From NCBI RefSeq assembly GCF_015062985.1, contig NZ_SUTI01000001.1, positions 1 to 64,000 on the forward strand: a stretch of 64,000 bases of DNA. The letters are read 5' to 3'. Within the stretch, counting starts at the first letter, position 1; every line of letters begins with the position of its first letter. Of this stretch, positions 54,965 to 64,000 are shown in pieces. The translations under genes and the position numbers were made by a program. The notes under the pieces were generated by a model that saw only the letters and a program-made list of their open reading frames with translations, was not told the origin of the DNA and did not search any database. Origin of the DNA: Methanobrevibacter sp. GTDB lineage: Archaea > Methanobacteriota > Methanobacteria > Methanobacteriales > Methanobacteriaceae.

Positions 54965-56026
54965 ATGTATTATATAAATGAAAATGTAAAAGATTTATAC
55001 AGAATTTTCGATCAAAATTCTAGGGATGGATATATACGCATGGATTTAAATGAGAATCCTGTAGGATTGTCACAGGATTTCATTAATGAGGTGCTCTCAA
55101 ATGTCACTCCGGAATTTGTTGCAAAATACCCGGAACAATTGGAGTTTACTAAAAAGCTTGCTAAATTTATAGGCGCTGAAGTAGAGAACATCTGTTTAGT
55201 CAATGGCTCTGCCGAAGGTGTTCGCTATGCCATTGAAGCTTATAGCAGACCAGGTGGAAAAGTATTATCAGTAACTCCATCTTATGCAATGTATGATGTA
55301 TACTGCAACATGTATGGCAGAGAAAGTGTTCATGTGCATTATGATGAAAACCTTGAAATGGATATTGACAAATTTATCGAAGCAATCGATGATGATATCG
55401 ATTTGGTAATTGTTTTAAATCCTAACAATCCTGTCGGTGACGTATATTCATATGAAGAGATGGACAGAATTGTTGAAGCCTGCAAAGAGCATGAATGCAC
55501 ATTATTGATTGATGAAGCTTATTTCTATTTTTATCCAAATTCATTTATCAGATATGCTCTTGAAAATGAGCATGTGCTTCTCACAAGGACATTTTCAAAG
55601 GTATTTTCCCTGGCGGGGGCACGTTTGGGATATGTTGTCGGAAGCCCTGAAGCTGTATCATACGTGCAGAAGCTATGCACTCCCCATAATATAAATGCTT
55701 TTGGAATGTTATTTGCCCAGGCAATCATGGAAAAGGAAGGAATGATTGATGAGTTGGTTGAAAAGCAATTGAATGGTAAGCAGCATTTAATTGATACCCT
55801 TAAAGAAAAGGGATATACAGTAAGCGCACAGGAGGGCAACTTCATTTTCATCAAGCCAAAACATCTTGATGCTTCTCTAATCGTTCAAAGAATGAAGGAT
55901 GAAAAGAAAATTCTGATTAAAGTTTACAAGGATGTTTCCAATTTAGGGGACTGCTTGCGTGTTTCCATAGGTGAAGTTGAAGTAATGGATATCTTCATTG
56001 AAGCTTTAGAGGATATCGATCAATAA
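54965..56026 (+). CDS. Class I/II PLP aminotransferase, HisC-like
   Basis: A 353-residue PLP enzyme: NPNNPVGD (152-159), LIDEAYFYF (181-189), and the Schiff-base lysine K212 in TFSKVFSLAGARLGY. It resembles histidinol-phosphate aminotransferase and the related threonine-phosphate decarboxylase. It sits eight bases after the LicD-like gene, so it probably makes or uses the amino-alcohol of the surface pathway rather than histidine. Substrate unproven. Confidence 0.82.
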   Translation: MYYINENVKDLYRIFDQNSRDGYIRMDLNENPVGLSQDFINEVLSNVTPEFVAKYPEQLEFTKKLAKFIGAEVENICLVNGSAEGVRYAIEAYSRPGGKVLSVTPSYAMYDVYCNMYGRESVHVHYDENLEMDIDKFIEAIDDDIDLVIVLNPNNPVGDVYSYEEMDRIVEACKEHECTLLIDEAYFYFYPNSFIRYALENEHVLLTRTFSKVFSLAGARLGYVVGSPEAVSYVQKLCTPHNINAFGMLFAQAIMEKEGMIDELVEKQLNGKQHLIDTLKEKGYTVSAQEGNFIFIKPKHLDASLIVQRMKDEKKILIKVYKDVSNLGDCLRVSIGEVEVMDIFIEALEDIDQ

Positions 56027-56113
56027 TATCATGGCCAATTAATCAAATTATTTTTTTTATGAACTGAATACTTTAGAAAAGATATTTAATATTTACCGAA
56101 TATATTAATATCC

Positions 56114-56902
56114 ATGATAGAAAAGTGTACTTCTGAAGACATCGATAAAGTGCTTGATTATATCCATGACGATTATGGAAAATGCCTGTATATGTACATT
56201 GACTTGATAAAATATGGATTGGACAATGAAAACTTCAATGTTTGGATTCAAAACAGTGATGAAGGAATATGTGCAATATTAAGCAAATATTATAATGGAA
56301 TTCAAATTTATAGCAGATCAAATGATTTTATTGTAGCGGAGATTATTGATTTCATTGAAAATCATAACCCCTCCATGGTTTCCGGAATGAGCGATACAAT
56401 TGAAACAATTGAGGATTTCCTGCCCGAATACGAAAGTGAAATAGGAACTGTAGCAAAACTTCAGGAATTAACTTATTCTCCGAATCCGGATGCATATTTA
56501 GCACCGTTTGAAGAGCTGGAAGAGATTGCAAAAGTAATAGCTGAAGACGAAAATCTTGGAAAACCATATGGCTATGAGCTATTGTATGAACAGTATTGTG
56601 AAAGGAAAAAAGATCATTTCGGACGTAATTATATTTTGCGCGACAAGGATACGGATGAAATTATCTGCCATGCTGCAACCTATGCGGAACTGCCGAATTT
56701 AGGAGTATTGAGCGGGGTTCTCACAACTCCAAAATACAGGGGAAAAGGATTTTCTAAAGGTACACTGGCTGCACTGTCAAAGGAGTTGATTAGTGAAGAT
56801 AAGGACATCTTTTCATATTTCTATATTCCTGCGGCTGAAAGGATGCATTATGGAATTGGTTTTGAAAAAATTGGGGATTGGGAAAAATTAACAAGAAAAT
56901 AG
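56114..56902 (+). CDS. GNAT-family N-acetyltransferase
   Basis: A 262-residue protein with a C-terminal GNAT core: GVLTTPKYRGKGFSKGTLAAL (about 199-219) with the acetyl-CoA loop RGKGFS. The N-terminal half is a degenerate second GNAT-like fold. No Shine-Dalgarno is visible, so it may be leaderless. It follows the LicD cluster after 87 bases. Substrate unknown. Confidence 0.75.
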   Translation: MIEKCTSEDIDKVLDYIHDDYGKCLYMYIDLIKYGLDNENFNVWIQNSDEGICAILSKYYNGIQIYSRSNDFIVAEIIDFIENHNPSMVSGMSDTIETIEDFLPEYESEIGTVAKLQELTYSPNPDAYLAPFEELEEIAKVIAEDENLGKPYGYELLYEQYCERKKDHFGRNYILRDKDTDEIICHAATYAELPNLGVLSGVLTTPKYRGKGFSKGTLAALSKELISEDKDIFSYFYIPAAERMHYGIGFEKIGDWEKLTRK

Positions 56903-56927
56903 CTTAGATAATATTTTATTTTTCCCG

Positions 56928-57428
56928 ATGATAAATATGAATATTAGAAAAGCGCAAAGCGATGATTTGTCTGAAATAATGAGAATTTATGGAAGTGCAC
57001 AGGATTTCATGATCGAATCCGGAAATCCCAACCAATGGGGGCATGAATATCCAAGTGAAGATTTAATCAGGGATGATATCAGATATGGTACATGCCATCT
57101 GGTTTGCTGTGGCGATGACCCTCATGGAGTATTTGCTCTTTTCAGTGGAGATGAACCGACATACAGTTATATCGAGGATGGCGGATGGCTTAATGATGAT
57201 GAATATATTACAATACATAGGATTGCAAGTGATGGGGAGGTCCATGGAATATTGCGATGTGTCATAAGCTATTGCAAAGGCATTTCAGACAACATCAGAA
57301 TTGATACTCATCATGACAATCTTATAATGCAGAAGCAAATTGAAATGAATGGTTTCAAGAAGTGTGGAAGGATATACGTTGCCGACGGTTCACCAAGAAT
57401 TGCATATCAATGGTCAAAAAATGATTAG
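56928..57428 (+). CDS. GNAT-family N-acetyltransferase
   Basis: A 166-residue protein. NIRKAQSDDLSEIMRIYGSAQDFM is the GNAT opening; the C-terminal IRIDTHHDNLIMQKQIEMNGFKKCGRIY is the conserved end with its asparagine. The acetyl-CoA loop is poorly formed (ASDGEVHGI), so activity is uncertain. ATG 56928 or 56937 may be used. Confidence 0.72.
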   Translation: MINMNIRKAQSDDLSEIMRIYGSAQDFMIESGNPNQWGHEYPSEDLIRDDIRYGTCHLVCCGDDPHGVFALFSGDEPTYSYIEDGGWLNDDEYITIHRIASDGEVHGILRCVISYCKGISDNIRIDTHHDNLIMQKQIEMNGFKKCGRIYVADGSPRIAYQWSKND

Positions 57429-57545
57429 ATTCCAACTCTTTTTTCCAGTTTTGGCCCTGATTTTATCATTATATCCTTTTTTTTAAAAAAGTATTTTAAA
57501 AATAAGATACATAGTTTATATTAATATTGTTTTGGATGGAATTAT

Positions 57546-58505
57546 ATGAATTTTGGAAAGTTAATCGGCAATACCCCAATGATAAAGATTGATTATGAAT
57601 ATGAAGGAAAGAAGGGAAGCATTTACACAAAACTTGAATACTACAATTACTCCGGCAGTATTAAAGATAGAATAGCTTCATACATAATTGAAAAAGAAAA
57701 GGAATTGGGTATTTTAAAAGATGGCCAAGCTATTGTGGAAGTTACAAGCGGAAATACCGGTATTGCTTTCAGTGCCATAGGTGCTCTTTATGGTCATGAT
57801 GTTCATATTTTCATGCCTGATTGGGCATCACTCGAGAGAAGAAAACTGATTGAAATGTATGGTGCTCATGTCCATCTCGTATCAAAAGAGGAAGGCGGAT
57901 TCAAAAGGGCACTTGAGCTTGCAGAAGAATTTGCTTTAGAAAATGATGCATATAGGCCACTCCAATTTGACAATGAATTAAATGTGGAAGCACAGTATAA
58001 TACAACAGGTCAGGAAATCATTGACGCTATTCCTGATGTAAACGCTTTTGTCTCAGGAATAGGAACTGGCGGAACTTTGATGGGAATCGGCAAAAGATTG
58101 AAGGATAACAATCCTGATTCCAAAGTATTCGCATTGGAGCCAAGTACATTATCAATACTTAAAATGGGAATGGAAGAGGGAAGCCATATGATTGAAGGAA
58201 TTGGTGATGACTTCATTCCGGGAATTGTTGATGAAGATTTGATTGATGACATCGTTTTAATCCATGACTGTGATGCCATAAACATGTCCAAAAGAATAGC
58301 TAAGGAATTCGGTTTAGGTATCGGAATTTCAGGAGGGGCAAACTTTTTAGCAAGCGTTATTATGGATAGCGATGAGTATAAAATAGCTACTGTCTTTCCG
58401 GATGACAATAAAAAGTACATTACTACAAGACTATCTGAAAAGATTGATGAAAATCCCGATCTGATTTCCAATAAGGTAAAACTCGTTGGTTTTGAAGTGA
58501 TTTAA
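57546..58505 (+). CDS. Cysteine synthase-family PLP enzyme
   Basis: A 319-residue fold II PLP enzyme: LIGNTPMI, K40 in YSGSIKDR (Schiff-base lysine), VTSGNTGIA (substrate loop) and GIGTGGTLMGIG (phosphate loop). It resembles O-acetylserine sulfhydrylase (CysK), but the NPGGSVKDR motif is NYSGSIKDR, so another O-substituted serine may be used. Preceded by a short AT-rich spacer; own promoter likely. Confidence 0.8.
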   Translation: MNFGKLIGNTPMIKIDYEYEGKKGSIYTKLEYYNYSGSIKDRIASYIIEKEKELGILKDGQAIVEVTSGNTGIAFSAIGALYGHDVHIFMPDWASLERRKLIEMYGAHVHLVSKEEGGFKRALELAEEFALENDAYRPLQFDNELNVEAQYNTTGQEIIDAIPDVNAFVSGIGTGGTLMGIGKRLKDNNPDSKVFALEPSTLSILKMGMEEGSHMIEGIGDDFIPGIVDEDLIDDIVLIHDCDAINMSKRIAKEFGLGIGISGGANFLASVIMDSDEYKIATVFPDDNKKYITTRLSEKIDENPDLISNKVKLVGFEVI

Positions 58506-58518
58506 TCACACTTTTTAT

Positions 58519-59616
58519 CTATTTTTGTTTAAGTAATTCCTCTACTTTTTCCTTATTTTCAAATAGAACGCAGCCTCCAGCATGGTCGTCAATAAGCAGA
58601 TCACCATCCCTAAGGGACTTGAATAATCTGGAGTTCAGCGCGTCAATCAATGATGTGTCGGCTACATTTATGTCTGAATAGGGTGAAGCAGGACATGGTT
58701 CTGCACCGCCATGTGAATTGATATGGAAAAATCCCCGACCGGCCGCAAGACATCCTCCTGATGTCTTTTCATCACCTGGAAATGACATGAATATCATATC
58801 CGAAAAGTCCTGACGAAGGCGATTTATTTCGTTTAAGAGCAATTCCCTTTCGCTGTCACCAGGTGCAAGCTCAACGGTTGCCTCATTGACCGGAACATAT
58901 TCAATGAAGAATATTACTTTGCAGCCCAAATCATGCAATTGGTTTATGTATTCATTTGAAAGAAGATTATCTAAATTTTCTTTTGTGAATGTTAGTGAAG
59001 CGCCGAAAATTAAATTATTTTTTCTCATCAAATCCATTGAATCCAGCAATTGCCTGTAAACTCCTTTTCCTCTTCTCAAATCAGTTATTTCCTCATTTCC
59101 TTCAATTGAAAATATAGGAACCAGATTTCTGTTTTCATCAAACAGCTTCAGATAGTCTTCACTCATCATTGTCCCGTTAGTAAATATTGGGAACAGTATT
59201 TCAGGGATATTGCTTGCTTTAATTATTACGTCTTCCCTCAGCATTGGCTCTCCGCCGGCTAGAACTATGAAGCTTATTCCAATCTCTTTTGCCTGATTGA
59301 ATATATCTTCCCATTCATCGGCTGAAAGCTGGTTTAATGGTGCATCATCGCTGCAGGCATCATTTGCCCGTGAGTAGCAACCTGTGCAATGCAGATTGCA
59401 GCTGCTTGTGATGCTTGCTATTAGGAATACCGGAATGTTTTGGCCATTCTCACTATATCTTTGTCTGATTTTATTGGCTTTTCTTGCATTTTTGGAAAAT
59501 CTGACCAGAAACAGGCTTTCCTTCGGATTTCTAAAAGAGGCTTTCATGGCATCCTTCAGGAGGATTTCCACTCCATTTTCCAGATAGTCCTGCAGATTAA
59601 AATCATTATCACTCAT
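58519..59616 (-). CDS. Radical SAM protein with SPASM-like C-terminus
   Basis: A 365-residue protein. CNLHCTGC (C73, C77, C80) binds the SAM [4Fe-4S] cluster; GGEPMLR is the SAM-binding motif. The C-terminal part has cysteines in SGGCLAAGRGFF, AEPCPASPYS and GGCVLF, suggesting an extra cluster (SPASM/twitch). The N-terminal 60 residues are an extra helical region. Its ATG overlaps the stop of the TetR gene, so regulator and enzyme are co-transcribed. Substrate, peptide or small molecule, unknown. Confidence 0.83.
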   Translation of the reverse strand: MSDNDFNLQDYLENGVEILLKDAMKASFRNPKESLFLVRFSKNARKANKIRQRYSENGQNIPVFLIASITSSCNLHCTGCYSRANDACSDDAPLNQLSADEWEDIFNQAKEIGISFIVLAGGEPMLREDVIIKASNIPEILFPIFTNGTMMSEDYLKLFDENRNLVPIFSIEGNEEITDLRRGKGVYRQLLDSMDLMRKNNLIFGASLTFTKENLDNLLSNEYINQLHDLGCKVIFFIEYVPVNEATVELAPGDSERELLLNEINRLRQDFSDMIFMSFPGDEKTSGGCLAAGRGFFHINSHGGAEPCPASPYSDINVADTSLIDALNSRLFKSLRDGDLLIDDHAGGCVLFENKEKVEELLKQK

Positions 59617-60242
59617 TGTTTCACCTTTATGGAATCAAGTAGGAATTTAGCATGTTCCTCTGTTTCATTAAAGAAATCATCCAGGCAGCTTTCCGGTATA
59701 TCATCATATTTTGCACAGATTTCTATAAGCAGATATATCGGAAAACTGTAATACTCCTTGGCCAGCAGTTTGGGATTCAAATCTTTTCTTATAGTTCCGT
59801 TTTCTTTTAAAATAGTGAAAAATTCCTCCCAGAATTTCAATGGTTTGACGAGTATCTCATTTTGGAAGAATGCTCTTATCGTTTCGTTGTGAGTCATTTG
59901 TATAAATATTAATTTCCATATCTTCAGGTTTCTCTCTTCTGAGAGCATTTCCTTTATGGCTTCGGAACCCTTGTGATAGAAGAGCTCAGGATTGTCCAAT
60001 AGCACTTCATTGTTGCTTGAGAGGTTTAAATCTTCGCTGTTTATAAGGGTATCCTCTTCAAAAAGTCGGGTCATGTAGTTGAAGATATCCATTAATATTG
60101 CTTCCTTTGAAGGGTAATGACTGTATATTGAGCTTTTTTTAATTCCAACTTCTTCTGCAATTTCCCTTAGTGAAACTGAATCATACCCCTTTTTTGAAAA
60201 CAGATCCAGCGATACATCAAAAATTTTTTCTTTAGTGTTCAT
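59613..60242 (-). CDS. TetR/AcrR-family regulator (paralogue of 39873)
   Basis: A 209-residue regulator: helix-turn-helix VSLREIAEEVGIKKSSIYSHY followed by SKEAILM, matching the paralogue at 39873, and a similar end (AKFLLDSIKVK versus AKIIFNSVKI). It lies in an operon with the radical SAM gene and is divergent from the exporter at 60394. An operator-like palindrome is in front. Confidence 0.88.
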   Translation of the reverse strand: MNTKEKIFDVSLDLFSKKGYDSVSLREIAEEVGIKKSSIYSHYPSKEAILMDIFNYMTRLFEEDTLINSEDLNLSSNNEVLLDNPELFYHKGSEAIKEMLSEERNLKIWKLIFIQMTHNETIRAFFQNEILVKPLKFWEEFFTILKENGTIRKDLNPKLLAKEYYSFPIYLLIEICAKYDDIPESCLDDFFNETEEHAKFLLDSIKVKQ

Positions 60243-60250
60243 ATTCCTAC

Positions 60251-60290
60251 CTACCGTTCGTTAGGATATATTTGATTAATCATATATAAA
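60251..60290 (-). promoter_or_regulatory. TetR-type operator and TATA box
   Basis: CTACC-GTTC-GTTAG (60251-60264) is the CTAAC-N4-GTTAG palindrome with one mismatch, as found twice before the paralogous TetR gene. The minus-strand TATA-like TTTATATATG is at about 60281-60290, so the operator would cover the transcription start. Confidence 0.6.
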
Positions 60291-60393
60291 AGTATCTGTT
60301 AAATCAATCCGGCTATTAAGAAAAACATTAAATAACATCATAAAAAGATATGGTAATTGTAAAGAGTATATAAAAAAATCATAAGAGAATACT

Positions 60394-61782
60394 ATGCAAG
60401 GAAAGACTTTAGACAAGAAAACAAGAAATCTGATACTGATACTATTTTTGATAGGAGTATTCATGGGGTCTCTGGACACAGGCATTATAGGTCCGGTACT
60501 GCCCTCAATTGAACATGCATTTAACTTGACAAGCAGGGAGTCAAGCTGGATATTCACTCTTTTTGTAATTACTTTCATGATCGGATCACCGATTATGGCC
60601 AAGTTTTCCGACTTCTACGGCCGAAAGAAGATTTTCATTCTTGATGTGCTTCTCTTTGCAGTGGGATCATTCCTGATTGCATTTTCATTTAATATAGAAT
60701 CAATATTTTTGGGAAGAATCATACAGGGTTTTGGCTGCGGAGGACTGTTCCCTGTGGCGGGAGCATTTGTAGGTGATGCATTTCCATTGAATGAAAGGGG
60801 AAGAGCGTTAGGAATTCTTGGAAGTGTATTCGGAATTTCTGCAATAGGAGGTCCATTGGTTGGAGCAGCACTAATCCCATTCGGTTGGAACTGGTGCTTT
60901 ACAATTAATATTCCAATCAGCGTATTTCTGATACTGCTTGCATGGAAAATACTTCCTGGGTCTGAAAATGAAAGAAAGCTCAAAATAGATTATCTTGGTA
61001 TTGTCATTCTAAGTCTGCTTGCAGTATTTTTAGCCTATGGATTAAATCAGATTGATTCTAGCAATTTCACACAGAGCTTATTGTCCATGAATGTAGCTCC
61101 GTTTTTAATTCTATTCATTGCCTTAATTCCAATTTTTGTAAAAATAGAAAAAATGGCAGAGGAATCCATCGTTCCTATACATATGCTGAAAAACAGGGAA
61201 ATTTCCATTGCATGCATTGAAACATTATGCTATGGATTAATTTACTCTTCAGTTATATTCGTTCCGTCTTTGGTAATCCTTTCCATGGGATTGAACGACC
61301 AGATTGCAAGTCTGATGTTGATTCCGATTTTGGGAGCTAATGCCGTAGCGGCACCGATACTCGGAAGGATTCTGGATTCGGTAGGGTCACGCATGATTAT
61401 GGCGGCGGGAACACTTATGCTGTCAATAGGTTTGACTGTTATTGCCATGCATCCCAACAATTTCATGCTGTTTATTATAGCAGGCTGTGTAATTGGTGTG
61501 GGAATGGTGACAATTATAGGAGCTCCTTTAAGGTATATTGTTTTAACCGAAGCAAAGCCGACTGAAAGGGGAGCAGGCCAGGCCATCGTAAATATGCTAT
61601 CCAGTGCAGGGCAGCTGATTGGAGGTGCTCTTATCGGAGGTATAATAGCATCCTTTTCAGGAATACTTGGATATAAGGTCAGCTTAATTTTAGCAGCTAT
61701 TGTTGCATTCATCGCATTTCTGTTTACATTAAAACTTAAAAGCCGTGACGAGCAGATGGAGACAATGAAGTCAAACCAGTGA
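60394..61782 (+). CDS. MFS exporter, DHA2 (EmrB/QacA-like) family
   Basis: A 462-residue protein with about 14 helices. GSLDTGIIGPVLPSI (motif D1), FSDFYGRKKIFI (motif A) and GRALGILGSVFGISAIGGPLVGA (motif C) are clear. It is a more distant relative of the tandem pair at 42407-45194. Its TATA-like GTATATAAA is about 25 bases before the ATG, so a leaderless mRNA is likely. Divergent from the TetR/radical SAM operon, which may control it. Confidence 0.88.
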   Translation: MQGKTLDKKTRNLILILFLIGVFMGSLDTGIIGPVLPSIEHAFNLTSRESSWIFTLFVITFMIGSPIMAKFSDFYGRKKIFILDVLLFAVGSFLIAFSFNIESIFLGRIIQGFGCGGLFPVAGAFVGDAFPLNERGRALGILGSVFGISAIGGPLVGAALIPFGWNWCFTINIPISVFLILLAWKILPGSENERKLKIDYLGIVILSLLAVFLAYGLNQIDSSNFTQSLLSMNVAPFLILFIALIPIFVKIEKMAEESIVPIHMLKNREISIACIETLCYGLIYSSVIFVPSLVILSMGLNDQIASLMLIPILGANAVAAPILGRILDSVGSRMIMAAGTLMLSIGLTVIAMHPNNFMLFIIAGCVIGVGMVTIIGAPLRYIVLTEAKPTERGAGQAIVNMLSSAGQLIGGALIGGIIASFSGILGYKVSLILAAIVAFIAFLFTLKLKSRDEQMETMKSNQ

Positions 61783-62130
61783 ATATGTATCAGGCCGCTT
61801 CAATCAGAATCTGAAGTTTTCTCACGTTCCGGTTAAGGTAACTGTTGAGTTGAAGTTTAACGAAATCTGCCTTTAAATTTATTTTTGTTTTTAGCAATCT
61901 ATATGGTATTGAATAAATATTGCTGTTATATTTTATTATATCATTTAATTGAAAATAGGCATTATTTAATTAATGATTGTCATTTAACTTATCATTTATT
62001 TAAAGGTTTTATTAATTTAATCAAACTGAATATTTTATCAGAAAATTGTTCTTAGAAAATCTGATTAGAAAGAATATTTTAATTAAAAGATTCTAAATAT
62101 TAAACATATACACATTAAGGTTGGTCATTT
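61783..62130. other. 348-base intergenic region
   Basis: The first 90 bases are less AT-rich and hold only short, startless frames, possibly decayed coding sequence. The rest is AT-rich with TATA-like elements; TTAAACATATA near 62100 and AAGGTTGGT at 62117-62125 belong to surE. No RNA gene or clear hairpin is seen. Confidence 0.4.
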
Positions 62131-62946
62131 ATGAATATTCTAATATCTAATGATGATGGAATTTTTGCACCTGGAATATTGGCTGCAAAACAGGCGGTTG
62201 AGGATTTGGCTAATGTCACTGTAGTCGCACCGGATAAGAACAACAGCAGTGTAGGGCGCCGAATAACATTATTCAATCATTTGGAATTAAAATCATTGGA
62301 GCTTGAAGACGGCAGTCCCGCTTATTCCGTTTCAGGAAGTCCTGCAGATGCCGTTATTGTTGGGGCTGATTATGTAATGGATGAGAAACCTGATTTGGTC
62401 ATAACCGGGATAAATAAAGGTGTCAACATTAGCTGTGACGTAACTTCTTCAGGTACGGTTTGCGCAGCTTTTGAGGCAGTTAGCCTTGGGATTCCTGCAA
62501 TTGCAGCTTCCCTGTTCATAGATCCCAAAACTTCATATAAACAGGATGAAAATGGCGAATGGTATCTGGAATATGACTTCGATTTGGTGAAGAAGGTTCT
62601 GCACGACCTTGTCATGAGAATCATTGACGAAGGGTTTCCTGAGGGTGTGGACTTGTTCAACCTGAATGTACCGACCAATTATGAATCAGAAGATGTTAAA
62701 ATTACCCATCTCTCACATAAAATGCTTGACAAAAGGGTCATAGACAATACGGATGAGGATAAATCAGAGATTTTCAACTATCCTCTGGATGAAAATCAGA
62801 ATAGCGATGATTTGATTATGATTACATCAAACTTGGTTCAGGAATACGAGCAAGGCAGTGACGGATATGCATTGTTTGTTGAAAAAAGACCGAGCCTAAC
62901 TCCTCTCAATGTCAATATGACTTCTAAGGAATTGAGGGATTGGTAA
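62131..62946 (+). CDS. surE: 5'/3'-nucleotidase SurE
   Basis: A 271-residue enzyme. The metal site is ISNDDGIFAPGI (N-D-D, residues 5-8), with ISGSPADAV (here VSGSPADAV) and GINKGVNISCDVTSSGTVCAAFE. It removes phosphate from nucleoside monophosphates and may act in stress or surveillance metabolism. Own ribosome site and promoter. Confidence 0.92.
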   Translation: MNILISNDDGIFAPGILAAKQAVEDLANVTVVAPDKNNSSVGRRITLFNHLELKSLELEDGSPAYSVSGSPADAVIVGADYVMDEKPDLVITGINKGVNISCDVTSSGTVCAAFEAVSLGIPAIAASLFIDPKTSYKQDENGEWYLEYDFDLVKKVLHDLVMRIIDEGFPEGVDLFNLNVPTNYESEDVKITHLSHKMLDKRVIDNTDEDKSEIFNYPLDENQNSDDLIMITSNLVQEYEQGSDGYALFVEKRPSLTPLNVNMTSKELRDW

Positions 62947-63004
62947 ATTTACTTTTTTTAAAATAGTTTATTAAAGTCAATTAAAAGTTCTTGGTGATGA
63001 TAAC

Positions 63005-64000
63005 GTGAAGAAAACTAAAGTCATCTGCAGCATAGGTCCTGCATGCGATTCTGTGGAGGTTATGGAAGAAATGGTCAATAAGGGCATGGACTGTGCACGC
63101 ATTAATCTTAGTCATGCCACACACGAGAGCATACAGAAAATAATAGACGTCATTCGACAAGTGCGCAAGGATTGCAACAGGCCCGTTGCTATAATGTATG
63201 ATACCAAAGGCCCTGAATTCAGAACTTTGAAATTCAAGGACGGAGGTGTAACCCTTTATGAGAACGATACAATCAGGATGAGCAAGAGCTGCATAGTGGG
63301 GGACAAAGAGGAATTCGGAGTAAACCACAGTGAGGCAATTGATTTCATAGAAGTGGGCCACAAAGTGCTGATAGACAATGCTTTGCTTGAATTGGAAGTC
63401 ATCGATAAGAAAGATGACTATGTGGTGCTGAAATCCTTGGGCAATGGCAAAATTCAAGACCAGAAAACCATCAACGTACCCGGTGTCGATTTAAAGTTGG
63501 AATTCATTAGCGAAGTGGACAAAAAGGACATTGATTTCGCGGCAAAACATTCTTGCGATTATCTGGCTCTATCCTTTGTAAATTCAAAGGAAGATGTGAT
63601 GGCCGCCCGTAAAATAATTGAAGATGCCGGCGGAGACGCATTAATCATTTCAAAAATTGAAAACCATAAGGGCATAGAAAATATTGATGAGATAATCGAA
63701 GTGTCTGATGGAATAATGGTTGCTCGAGGAGATCTGGGAGTTGAAGTTCCGCTTGAAAAGTTGCCTATGCTTCAAAAGGGCATTATCAGAAAATGCCGCC
63801 AGAAGGGCAAGTTTGCAATTGTAGCTACTGAAATGTTGGCATCCATGTATGAAAGCCCAAGACCAACAAGGGCTGAGGTTTCAGACGTGGCAAACGCAAT
63901 AATGGACGGAACAGACTGTGTGATGCTATCTGGAGAAACCACTATTGGAAAGCATCCTATAGAATCTGTTGAAATGATGAGCAGAATATGCAAGTATGTC
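63005..64000 (+). CDS. pyk: Pyruvate kinase, 5' part (cut by window end)
   Basis: An open frame of 332 codons runs to the window end without stop. It begins at GTG 63005 ([14 protein letters not shown]) with GGTGAT at 62993-62998; the nearby ATG is closed by a stop after two codons. Pyruvate kinase motifs are present: [42 protein letters not shown] with the catalytic lysine, and [12 protein letters not shown], then TEMLASM. It makes pyruvate and ATP from phosphoenolpyruvate. About 130-260 residues are missing at the C-terminus. Confidence 0.92.
   Translation, partial: MKKTKVICSIGPACDSVEVMEEMVNKGMDCARINLSHATHESIQKIIDVIRQVRKDCNRPVAIMYDTKGPEFRTLKFKDGGVTLYENDTIRMSKSCIVGDKEEFGVNHSEAIDFIEVGHKVLIDNALLELEVIDKKDDYVVLKSLGNGKIQDQKTINVPGVDLKLEFISEVDKKDIDFAAKHSCDYLALSFVNSKEDVMAARKIIEDAGGDALIISKIENHKGIENIDEIIEVSDGIMVARGDLGVEVPLEKLPMLQKGIIRKCRQKGKFAIVATEMLASMYESPRPTRAEVSDVANAIMDGTDCVMLSGETTIGKHPIESVEMMSRICKYV

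Noticed and set aside
61783..61870. Possible decayed extension of the exporter gene
   Set aside because: About 30 startless codons in one shifted frame after the stop; no similarity to exporters recognised, so not called a pseudogene.

Overview
The window is a piece of a methanogenic archaeon's chromosome, most likely Methanobrevibacter or a close gut relative (Methanobacteriales). The reasons are the low G+C content, archaeal TATA boxes (TTTATATA-like) with GGTGA/GGAGG ribosome sites, and archaeal marker genes: pantoate kinase, the DKFP-type shikimate pair (ADH synthase and 3-dehydroquinate synthase II), archaeal CCA-adding enzyme, F420-dependent NADP reductase and a Cna-B/DUF11 adhesin-like surface protein. 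No rRNA, tRNA, CRISPR array, insertion sequence or prophage was recognised.

Layout. 1-2.3 kb: 3' end of a repeat-rich, sequon-rich adhesin with a strong hairpin terminator. 2.3-9.1 kb: housekeeping block (pantoate kinase, small methyltransferase, aroA'/aroB', ThpR, CCA transferase, MATE exporter). 9.4-14.7 kb: DUF2284 protein with F420:NADP oxidoreductase, a lone MutH/Sau3AI-like domain, a CAT-like acetyltransferase, a CoA-disulfide-reductase-like flavoprotein and an Mrp/NBP35 ATPase. 14.7-17.8 kb: MsrAB with four SseB-like paralogues and a pair of inverted repeats. 18-30.5 kb: ketopantoate reductase, NhaC antiporter, a Cas4-like lone nuclease, flavodoxin/ferredoxin, NAD kinase, the NifU-like/GGGtGRT pair, Nudix and amidohydrolase genes. 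30.7-39.8 kb: malate dehydrogenase, bacterial-type DTD, a four-gene TelA operon, NimA-like protein, acyltransferase, glycosyltransferase and family-1 uracil-DNA glycosylase. 39.8-47.5 kb: TetR and MarR modules with flavodoxin, GNAT, tandem DHA2 exporters and a YhgE/Pip protein.

48-58.5 kb: this is the most unusual part. A TagD-like cytidylyltransferase is fused to a degenerate Gfo/Idh domain. It is followed by an intact LicD enzyme with a helical-repeat tail, a second LicD-like protein whose catalytic motif is lost, and a HisC-like aminotransferase, with two GNATs and a cysteine-synthase homologue downstream. Together they suggest a pathway that activates a phosphorylated (amino)alcohol as a CDP derivative and moves it to a cell-surface glycan. 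58.5-64 kb: a radical SAM/TetR operon divergent from another exporter, SurE, and the 5' part of pyruvate kinase, cut by the window end.

The genes are mostly in short, tightly spaced operons. Many true starts are ATGs a few codons inside longer frames whose apparent GTG or TTG start is part of the ribosome-binding site; these were corrected here. All functional names come from motif recognition alone, without database searches.
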